A DNA stretch of 64,000 nucleotides. It comes from Odontocerum albicorne (taxonomy: Eukaryota > Arthropoda > Insecta > Trichoptera > Odontoceridae). Of this stretch, positions 55,908-64,000 are shown in pieces. A program made the position numbers and the translations under genes. The notes below the pieces were generated by a model. It did not search any database and had not been told where the DNA came from. It saw nothing but the letters and a program-made list of their open reading frames with translations. Within the stretch, counting starts at the first letter, position 1, and the number at the start of each line of letters is the position of its first letter. Where the stretch lies: positions 7,664,217 to 7,728,216 of the forward strand of contig OX463859.1 of assembly GCA_949825065.1 (NCBI GenBank), written 5' to 3'.

Positions 55908-57199
55908 CGAGGATTGCTACTTAAGTTTTGAGATATGGCAACACCAGTGTAGATACGTCAAATCTGACATCAGCATCGTAAAGTTTGACGTTTTTAATGG
56001 TATACGTGCTCAGAAAGTTTTGTCATACGAGTGATATTTGTGTTGTTTACAGTGACTTGAAAAAATCATCTCGGCCAAAAAAGGAATTAAATCGTGAACA
56101 TTTTCGTGAGATGATTTTTTATGATTTTCGACGTAGACTAACTCAACAAAAGTGTGCCGATCAACTCGCTTCGACTTTTGGTGATGAAGCACCATCCCGG
56201 GCCACTGTGTTTTTTCTGGTTTTCCGAATTCAATCGTGGTCGTGGTTCGCTCCAGGACGAATTTTGTGAAGGTCGTCCAAAATCGGTTGTTGTGCCAGAA
56301 AACATCGATACTGTGCGTGAACTGATATTGCAAAATCGTCATGTGACTTATCGTGAGATTGAGGCATGTTTGGGCATTAGTTCCACTCGCATAAATTCAA
56401 TATTGCATGAACATTTGGCCGTCAAAAATATTTATTCGCGTTAGATACCGCATAATTAGACAATCGCTCAATAAAAGGCTCGTGTCGATTTGTCCAAATA
56501 AATGTTGAAAAAATTCGATCGCGGTGCTTTAAAAGACGTCTATAAGATCGTGACAGGCGACGAATCATGGATCTATTCATATGAGCCAGAAACTAAACAG
56601 CAGTCGACTGTATGGGTCTTTCAAGACGAACCAAATCCAACAAAAGTTGTTCGCGCACGAAGCACTTCGAAGCAAATGGTGGCTTGTTTCTTCGGTATAA
56701 ATGGTCATGTCGCAACAGTGCCTAAAGTGGAACGTCGTACGATCAATTCTGAATGGTACACAACCATTTGTTTGACAGAAGTGTTCGGAGAAATGAGGAA
56801 AACCAACCACCGAAGACGGATCATTATCCACCACGACAATGCGAGGTCTCGCACATCGGCTCAAACAAGTAACTTTTTGAGCACTCAAAACATCGAATTG
56901 ATGGGTCATCCGCCGTACAGCCCTGATTTGGCACCCAATGACTTATTTTTACTCCCGAACATCAAAAATAAATTGCGAGGTCAACGTTTTTCGACGTCTG
57001 AAGAAGCGGTTGATGCGTTCAAAACGCATGTTTTGAAGTAACATCATTCAGAGTGGAAAAAGTGCTTCGCAAATTGGTTCAAAAGCATGTAAAAGTGGAT
57101 TGATCTTCACGGAGAGTATTTTGAAAAACAATAAAGCCATTTTCGATGATAAATATTTGTTTTTACTTGTCTTTCTCAAAACTTAAGTAGCAACCCTCG
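55908..57199 (+). mobile_element. Full-length mariner (1292 bp)
   Basis: The ends CGAGGATTGCTACTTAAGTT and AACTTAAGTAGCAACCCTCG are inverted repeats, with TA on both sides. Confidence 0.92.
55985..57120 (+). pseudogene. Mariner transposase, frameshifted
   Basis: The N-terminal frame (to ~56213) has NREHFREMIFYDFRRRLTQQ and ASTFGDEAPSRATVF. After a shift come WFSEFNRGRGSLQDEFCEGR and SVVVPENIDTVRELILQNRH. A stop after NIYSR (56442) and a degraded stretch follow. The last frame (56502-57041) has IVTGDESWIYSYEPE, IIHHDNARSRTSAQ and YSPDLAPNDLFL, with DD34D spacing, and ends early at 57041. The usual tail is seen past that stop (EWKKCFANWFK). Inactive, but all catalytic aspartates are kept. Confidence 0.85.
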
Positions 57200-57336
57200 T
57201 ATACGCTCATAAACTCCACAAAGACGGACAATCACCCGAACATTATTTTATATATAAAGTGAGATATCGTCAATCAAAGGAAAAGGAAGGCATGGTGGAG
57301 GAAAGAAAAATCAGGAATGAAACACGTTATAACATA

Positions 57337-58288
57337 CGAGGCATATCCAGAAACTAAGTGTACTGAATTTTTGTAGGTTACAATTTTTTTTATTTAAACA
57401 AAAAAATTACGTGGTTACCGTAGTACATATGTAAGCTATTTTTCGACATAGTCGCCATTCCTCTCAATGCAGGTGGTAAAGAGGGGTATCAACTTTTTGA
57501 TGCCTTCCTCGAAGTAGTTTCCCGCCAACCCTCCGTCCACTTCTCCACCTCCTCCTTTAGCTCCTCGTCGGTTGAAAACCTTTTTCCACCCATGTATAGC
57601 TTCAGGGAGGTAAAGAGATAGTAATCTGAAGGTGCTAGGTCAGGGGAATGCGCGGGATGGTTCAGGACATCCCATTTAAACGAGGCGAGCAGTTCCTTCG
57701 TGGCGTTGGCCGTGTGTGGTCTGGCATTGTCATGCAGCAGGCAGACTCCCTTTGTCAGCATGCCTCTCCTCTTATTCTGAATCGCCCTCCGCAATTTTTT
57801 TAGGGTCTCACAGTATCTTGCAGAGTTGATGGTCTCCCCTTGAGGCATATATTCAATTAAAACTATGTCTTGACAGTCCCAAAACACGGATGCCATGATT
57901 TTCTTGGCTGAAATTGTGGTTTTGAACTTTTTGGCGGAGGGTGAAGAGGTGTGACGCCACTGTTGAGACTGCCTTTTGGTTTCAGACGTATAGTGTGCAA
58001 CCCAAATTTCATCTCCAGTAACTATGGAGCGGAGAAATTCATCTCCATGGAGTTTGCAGCGCCTCAAAAACTCTTGCCTTTTTACAAAATTTCGCACTTG
58101 GCGGGAGATTGGGTTGACATTTTTCCCAAAAAGTGTTGTCGCGTCAACACTTCTCAACGTACTGACCTCGAACCGGTCTCGTTGCAGAGGGGAAGGGTCA
58201 GGCTACACGGAAGTGTAGCCAACATGTCGAAAATAAAATCCATCCGGTCGTGAGAGCCTCAGTACACTTACTTTCTGGATACGCCTAG
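57337..58288 (-). mobile_element. Deleted sibling of the mariner at 8006
   Basis: The same terminal repeats flanked by TA (57335-57336 and 58289-58290). Compared with the 1329-bp copy, ~380 bp covering the N-terminal region are missing, with the join near 58078. Confidence 0.9.
57489..58157 (-). pseudogene. Mariner transposase lacking the N-terminus
   Basis: The catalytic half is open: EFLRRCKLHGDEFLRSIVTG, DEIWVAHYTSETKRQSQQW, LLHDNARPHTANATKELL and HSPDLAPSDYYLFTSLKLYM. Thr after the first DE is replaced by Ile compared with the copy at 8104. The start up to QVRNFVKRQ is not transposase but terminal-region sequence read through the deletion. A frameshift near 57525 replaces the last ~30 residues. 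Confidence 0.85.
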
Positions 58289-58289
58289 T

Positions 58290-59040
58290 ATTACAGACTA
58301 GAAATTAAGAGTTTTAAAGCATGCCAATGACGCAACGTACGTCATAAGAGTAGTATATTTAATATTGTTTATTATAAGCACAACATATGCGAAGCGTATT
58401 GGGTGATTCAGAGATCGTTTGCATATTGTGAGTGTTTATTATTTCCCCACTATCGCGACATCCGTATTACTCGCAATCGGGTGCACGGAGAAACCGGAGA
58501 TCATTTATTTATAAAATTTACATATACAGATCCATTCAAACTCTATACAAAACATTAAGACAAATATTCGAGTATACAACAATAAGATAGAAATGTTAAC
58601 AAATAAGAAATAACTGTGAAGCCGAAACAACTAACTCCCATTACTACTCGTAAAAAAAACTACAAATGATTTCTTGAAAAAAAAACTGAAATGTTAAATA
58701 TGTCAATATCCGAGGCCCCATTCAAAAGTGACAGCCCGCGAAATCAAGGAAGAGCACTTGGCAAATCAATTGTATCTACATATTGCCAGTATAAACATGC
58801 AAATATTGTGACTGGCAATTAGGGTGACCAGATTTCAGTTTACGTAAACCCTGAGATTGTTCGTGAGTAAAAAATCCTTATATACGAGTATATATAGAAA
58901 ATATAGAAACTGGGGAACTGGGGAACGTTTTGACTTGAATAAAAATTATATTTAATATAAGTCAGACGCCACGCGCTATACACACACGAGATTTGCAGCG
59001 ATTAGATGAAACGTTTTTTATTTTGATTGATATATGACCG
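58290..59040. other. Mostly unassigned; short LINE remnants
   Basis: 58292-58335 resembles the 5' part of family E (ACTAGAAATTAAGAGTTTT), and 58690-58745 resembles the LINE end at 30590. Nothing else recognised. Confidence 0.4.
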
Positions 59041-59045
59041 ACTAA

Positions 59046-59536
59046 GGTCTCGGCCACACAGGTAGGAGCCTCGCTTGGTGCTTAGAGCTACGCTGCGAGT
59101 TAGGCGACATATCCTAGCGAACCAACGCACTGCATACTATCGCAATGGCCATACTGCACGCTTCGCGCCACCGAGTGAATCTCCTAGCGAACAGACGTGT
59201 TGGTTGATTTTATTGTGTGACCGAACGATTTTACAAGATGGCGGAAGTTTTAATAACAGCTGTGTATAAAAGGGAGCCTTTGTGGAACCCATCGAGTAAA
59301 TTATACAAAAATGTACCTTTAATAAAATCACTTTGGAATGAAGTTGCACAGGAAGTAAATAAAGATGGTAACTTGTAATGAAATTGATTCGTTTTGAGAG
59401 TGGCATCGTTTATTGACTCAACCGCTCCCAAATGTCAAATGAATTTGTGCGAAGAACTTTGGTGTGGCCAAGCATGAAGTCACCTAGTCTATTAGTCACG
59501 TAGCATCTAGCGAAGCACTTTGGTGTGGCCTTAGCC
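59046..59536 (+). mobile_element. Harbinger-like DNA transposon encoding a MADF protein
   Basis: The ends GGTCTCGGCCACACA and TGTGGCCTTAGCC are roughly inverted (sharing GGCCACAC), next to TAA and TCA. About 310 bp match the truncated copy at 19245-19558. Harbinger/PIF transposons typically carry a second gene for a Myb/SANT- or MADF-type DNA-binding protein, which is what this contains. Confidence 0.62.
59238..59378 (+). CDS. Truncated MADF-domain DNA-binding protein of a transposon
   Basis: A 46-codon frame MAEVLITAVYKREPLWNPSS followed by KLYKNVPLIKSLWNEVAQEV and NKDGNL, then TAA. The pattern LI.AV...P.LWNP....Y.......LW.EVA is the first two thirds of a MADF (Adf-1-like) domain of ~85 residues; the third helix is missing. 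The 5' half is identical in amino acids at 19465-19545, so the ORF belongs to the repeat and not to a host gene. In complete Harbinger elements such a protein helps carry the transposase to DNA and into the nucleus. Confidence 0.65.
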   Translation: MAEVLITAVYKREPLWNPSSKLYKNVPLIKSLWNEVAQEVNKDGNL

Positions 59537-59649
59537 TCACGGTTAAGTAAATTTTATCCATTATTACCAAATTTGCTCAACACGGAGAAATTTTAACAAA
59601 AGACTGTGTTGAAACCCTGAATGCGGGTGAAACCCTAAGTGAGAAAAAT

Positions 59650-59805
59650 AAATCAAATTAATTGTATGGGAAACAAGATAGCATGTACGAAGAAATTTAT
59701 GAATGTGGACGAGAAAAAAAAGAGTATGCGAGGATAGAAAGGTGTGGAGATCTGCCCTTTCTGCCTAACCCAGAGAGATACAGAGCATTATTGTATAAAA
59801 ATATG
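59650..59805 (+). mobile_element. LINE family A extreme 3' end
   Basis: YEEIYECGREKKEYARIERC then GDLPFLPNPERYRALLYK parallels the MDVEEAKDVYRDRKVWRSV-type end of family A. Confidence 0.5.
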
Positions 59806-60590
59806 AACCTAAAAATTGATACGTTGTTAAAGGATGTTAAAATTCATAGATGATCAGGAAATTAAAAAATATGTCGTTACATTGATATATAAGAACTTCT
59901 AGGAATTGAGAAGCAACTGCAATTTTATCTAAGGAGGAAAATTCCTGAATAAAACAATAAGTAGCTAATTAAATTCAAATGAAAACAATTATGCATCGGC
60001 CAACTGTATGCATGGATCAATTTCATTTAGCATTCATGGATGTTGTTTTCAAGTTAACAATAATCTGGCGGCTATTATGAGGTAATTTAAAAAATACTTT
60101 GTTTCTCTATTCTTCTGTGATCCCTGATGATGAGGTAAACCTTGAAACCGGTAGGGCTATATTGTTATATGAAGTGGAATAAACAGTGTTTGATTAAACA
60201 AATTACAAATACTTCGTTTCTTTGTATTTTCAAACAAATATTTCTCGGTTATGACTATTAAAATGTATGGCTCCGAGTCAAGTCGCAAGATCTTGGCTTG
60301 TCCATATTCTCTTAATAGAATGCGTGATTTTCTAACTAATGTCTTAGTGTTTCATGCTTCGATTACTTGATGACGGTGACGTATGCTATTTGGATGCCAA
60401 CTAGATGTTAGAAAGGTTGGAGAGACTCTAAAACGTTCGGATCCGATTCACATTTGATCTGAAAAGTATGATATGACCATATGTCAAAATTTCGAAACAT
60501 ACTTCAATGTCTTAGAACAATATAACGAAGGAACCTTTTTGTGTACATAACAAGTATTGTATTATATTACACTTTCGTTGTAGACAGTAC
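59806..60590. other. Mostly unassigned; LINE 3' end at 60118-60215
   Basis: GATCCCTGATGATGAGGTAA then GAAACCGGTAGGGCTATATT matches the 3' end at 33590-33670. The rest shows nothing recognisable. Confidence 0.4.
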
Positions 60591-60591
60591 A

Positions 60592-60775
60592 ACCTAGCGG
60601 GCTTATTGTCTTGTGGCAATATCTTCCAACCAACCAGAAAGATGTTAAAGAGGCTTTACGAGTAAGTGAAAACAAGACTGGAATCCATTAAAAAAAACTG
60701 GGTTCCAGAGGAAATCTAACCCGCAACCTCCAGGTTGAGAGACAAACGTCTTATCAACTAGGCCACGGATGTCAT
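60592..60775 (-). mobile_element. tRNA-derived SINE, full copy
   Basis: The minus strand: TCCGTGGCCTAGTTGATAAG (A-box-like), GAGGTTGCGGGTTAGATTTC (B-box-like), then TGGTTGGTTGGAAGATATTG and AGCCCGCTAGG. Confidence 0.72.
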
Positions 60776-61539
60776 CAAGTCCTATTATCCCTAATATATA
60801 ACCGGTATTTTAAAAAAATCCACTTTTTTTAAGAACTCTGACTTTCTCTTCGATCGATGAGAAAGTTCTTTGCATACCAACACACCACACCTCATTTAAC
60901 ACATCTTCATTTGCGGTCCACTCGGCGTGACTGCGGAACTTTCAAGAGTTATCAGATGTGCACTATCTTGAATCACGTCCAAGAGATAATTGAAGAAGTA
61001 TTCATTACTCAGAATACCCTTTCATCCTAATTCTCTTTTACCTCTTTTCTTATTTTTGAACGAATTCCTTGCATCCAAATCTACCTTTATTGTTCAGAAA
61101 TAATTTTTTAGCAAATAAAAATTTTCTTCAATTTTTTATATAAAAAGTGGGAGGAACTTTTGCATCAACCCAATAATAAAGCTGCTAAGTCATTGCTTCA
61201 CTGATTGGAATCCATATTATAATTCATTCTTGGTGTCAGTGAAAAGAATTCACAACTGGCCAGCCTGGACTCTGAACTGGCACCAAAAGACAGTAAGAGA
61301 TATTTGTCACAGATAAGTGATATACAGAAAAACATCGTTTAAAGCTATTAATTCGACATGTAATTACCTCGAGATAAGCGAAATCGAATACAATAAACAA
61401 TACGCTTAATTCTAATAATCCACTATAGTATAGTTCGAAAAAAATATACTACATATAAGTTTCATTAGAGGATAAAAATATCAAAGCTAGAAAACAACGC
61501 ATGAATTTTTATTTACTAAATTTATATTTATCTTATAAA
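60776..61539. other. No recognised feature
   Basis: Nothing supported. Confidence 0.35.
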
Positions 61540-61975
61540 TACATAATTTGTGAAAAAACAACAGGTAATTTAATTTGAAAACACAAATTTAATTGATATG
61601 GGTTTATTGCCTTTCATTTGCCGTGTTCTCATTAAACTAGGCTTTTGTCTGTATCTTATAGAGGACATACCATATACATGAAAAAAATACAGTTATATTT
61701 CGTTCCGATTATTTTTTATACACTACGCCGTTTCATACTCTCATTAACTCGATAAATATTGACACCCAATGACATATGTCTATACCACGCGAATCAAACC
61801 CCTCACACTTCACCACTCAAGACAGACCAAAAAATCATCCCAGAATGTGCCGCACATAAACACCAAAAACACACCACACTCTAGAGTTAAGACAAAGTTT
61901 TGCTACAAGTCATTTATCTTGCAAGCCCAAGTATTCAAACCCCTGTCGCAATAACAACCACGCTCCGATCGACAG
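61540..61975 (-). mobile_element. LINE family D 3' end
   Basis: Reverse complement of 53110-53690, sharing AACCACGCTCCGATCGACAG, then AAACTAGGCTTTTG and AACAACAGGTAATTTAATTT. More diverged than the other copies. Confidence 0.6.
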
Positions 61976-62089
61976 CCATATGTTTTACCCCTTTTAGCCT
62001 TTTTTTTAATTCGGCACCCCATTGTACGCGTATGTCATGGGAGCCAAATACGAGTAGGCATATTGCCTTTGGGCAAAATATATTACAAC

Positions 62090-62340
62090 TCAAGGGACGG
62101 TGAACATTTGATCAGTTGCCATGCGTGTCACGTGTATCTGCTGAGTTGGCATTTTCTTTTTTTTTTGTTGATAGATATTGCCAGCGAATGGACTAAAACG
62201 TAATTTGGCTACGTTTAGAACCCGATACTCCCTGAAAAGATCCGCTGTGTTATACCGGGCAGGAAGTTTATTAATTAGTTTTACCATTAATTTTTGCAAA
62301 ACCTGCAGTATAAGTTTCTGTGTTAATGAATACATAATTT
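62090..62340 (-). mobile_element. LINE C-terminal coding fragment
   Basis: The minus strand reads LMVKLINKLPARYNTADLFR then EYRVLNVAKLRFSPFAGNIY, a common LINE C-terminal pattern, then a lysine run from a (A)n tract. Confidence 0.55.
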
Positions 62341-62799
62341 AATAACAAACTACATTTTGCAAAATACTGTAGCAATGACGTTTGAATAAAGTTTGACTAT
62401 TTATTAAATCGTGTAATTTTCGATAGATGGCGATTGCTTTGTCCAAATTGCGGCGCTTCTTTCCATATTCGGGTCTGCATCAAATAAAATTTCGTTTGCT
62501 CGCTCGAGTTATTTTGCAGTTAACTTATTAACAATATGTTCTTGTTCTTTGTCACACTCCTTCTGTTCTTCTAGTTGAAGATCATTCCCAGTTAGCTCTT
62601 AATGAAAGTTAAGCAGATTTCTCACATTATAATAACCGCGTTAACTGATTAATCAGTCGCTTAAAGCGGGAAATAGTAAAATTTTGCTTAAATGCGCAAA
62701 TTTATTTTCGCGCAAATCGAATTCACGTTAAGCGAGGTTTTCCTGTATTATTATTTATACATAATTCTATATAAGATGATAGTCTACAATAGTGTTTGA
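62341..62799. other. No recognised feature
   Basis: Nothing supported. Confidence 0.35.
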
Positions 62800-62944
62800 T
62801 TATGATAGTGAAACGTGATGTTAAAAAAGATTGAAATGAGCCAAATAAATGCTGCAGAAATTGCATGCACTGAGAATACATAGGGTGACAATGTGTGACA
62901 GAATACATAATGAAATGATTTAAGGGTTAAATTTAAGGCTGATG
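62800..62944 (+). mobile_element. LINE family A fragment split by a mariner
   Basis: MSQINAAEIACTENT-type reading, then GTGACAATGTGTGACAGAAT, the segment upstream of GHVERM. It stops at the TA where the mariner starts (62945). Confidence 0.55.
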
Positions 62945-62946
62945 TA

Positions 62947-64000
62947 CGAGGGTGGATCAAATATACACGAGACTTTTGTTTTAGAGCGCGTAATTTTAAA
63001 TGGAGCGCGCGACCGCCTCGAGGAGTGTTGGGTGGGGATATCAGGAGTGGGGAGAGCGGTCGGCCGGTCTCGGCAGATTCCGTCATTAGCATGGCACACG
63101 ATGTCTGAGAAAAAGGTGCACCCGTCGATTGCGTAACGCATAATTATCGAGTTTCTCGCTCGTGAGGCGTAAAACCGGCCGAAATTCTGCGGAGACTGAC
63201 GGCACAGTTCGGGGATCAAACACTGTCAAAGCCCCGTGTGTTTGCATGGCATAAGGGGTTCATGAAAGGCCGTGAAGTGGTCAAAACCGAGAGCCATGAT
63301 CGTCACCCACAGACGAGCAGTACAGAACAGAACATTAACGCCATTCGTGATCTACTAGAAGGCGACCGATGTTTGACGGTTTCCGAAATTTGTTCTGAGA
63401 TAGGAATAAGTTATGGAAGCACTCGATCCATAATCACAAAGGACCTAGGATTCCGTAGTCTGCTCGATGGGTCCTACGTCTTTTGACTGCAGAACCAAGT
63501 TGGCACATTTGCACGTCCGTGAGCGGCTCTTTGCACAAGGGAACGCATTTTTGATTGCACGTCTGTGAGCGGCGCGGTTTGCACAAGGGAACGCATTTTT
63601 GAGTCGCACCGTTACCTGCGATGAAACTTGGGTACACCACTACACGCCCAAGTCGAAACAAACCAGCATGGAGTGGAGAAAGAAGGATGAGGCAGCCCCT
63701 GTGAAAGCCAAGACTCGGCTGTCAGCTGGTAAGGAGCTTGCGACCGTTTTTTTAAGACCGACGTGGCATTTTCGCAATCGTCGCACCATCAATACGGCGT
63801 ACTATTGCGAGCTTTTGAGTGAAATTAACCTTGCTTATCGATGCAAAAGACGTGACCAACCGATACGAGAAGTGATTTTTCTCCATGACAACGTGAGGCC
63901 CCAAACTGCAGCTGTAACATGCGAACAATTGGAGGAAATGAGTTGGACACGACTGGAACACCCTCCCTATAGCCCTGATTTATCACCCTGCGACCTTCAT
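62947..64000 (+). mobile_element. Mariner element cut by the window end
   Basis: It starts CGAGGGTGGATCAAATATAC after TA. The right end lies beyond 64000. Confidence 0.82.
63103..64000 (+). pseudogene. Mariner transposase, multiple breaks, partial
   Basis: It starts MSEKKVHPSIA (63103) and shifts frame. Then come VFAWHKGFMKGREVVKTESH and INAIRDLLEGDRCLTVSEIC, to a stop at 63485. In other frames follow VTCDETWVHHYTPKSKQTSM (~63610), FLHDNVRPQTAAV (~63880) and EHPPYSPDLSPCD (to 63997). About 46 bp are directly duplicated at 63509-63603. The catalytic residues visible are conserved, but the gene is broken repeatedly. Confidence 0.8.

Overview
The window is eukaryotic and almost certainly from an insect or a close arthropod. 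It is AT-rich, the one clear host gene is split by GT-AG introns, and most of the rest is made of mariner/Tc1, pogo/Tigger, hAT, piggyBac-like and Harbinger-like DNA transposons, LINE 3' ends and tRNA-derived SINEs. There is no bacterial gene organisation. I could not resolve the insect order.

The only host gene I can support strongly is a ZIP-family metal transporter on the minus strand, best matched to SLC39A13/ZIP13 (Drosophila Zip99C). Seven coding exons lie between 26809 and 5555. All six junctions have GT-AG splice sites and matching codon phases. Together they give 355 residues down to the stop, including the metal-site motifs DNFTHG and HEIPHEVGD. The first exon or exons (signal peptide and first membrane helix) were not found and must lie upstream of 26809. 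Every intron of more than 1 kb contains at least one transposon relic.

Layout. 1-5500: LINE, SINE and mariner-like relics, a piggyBac-type MITE with nested palindromes, and a long hairpin just downstream of the transporter gene. 5555-15210: the six downstream transporter exons, with a hAT derivative, a nearly intact mariner, LINE fragments and a fold-back MITE in the introns. 15211-26695: one 11.5 kb intron holding LINE and SINE copies, a 63-bp minisatellite, a 42-bp x 29 minisatellite grown inside a LINE, and a deleted irritans-type mariner. 27-34 kb: LINE 3' ends and a piggyBac-like element. 34.6-37.2 kb: a degenerate tandem repeat interrupted by a Tigger element that is itself interrupted by an irritans mariner. 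37-49 kb: LINE, pogo and piggyBac-like relics, a fold-back mauritiana-type mariner and a 58-bp minisatellite. 49-59.5 kb: three further mariners, a rearranged Tc1, fold-back MITEs and a Harbinger-like element with a MADF-domain ORF. 59.5-64 kb: LINE and SINE remains and a mariner cut by the window end.

I found no new multi-gene system. The most distinctive features are two minisatellites that each arose inside a LINE reverse-transcriptase C-terminal coding segment, several long inverted repeats able to form hairpin RNA, and stacked transposon insertions. All family names come from reading translated motifs and terminal repeats by eye, without database searches.
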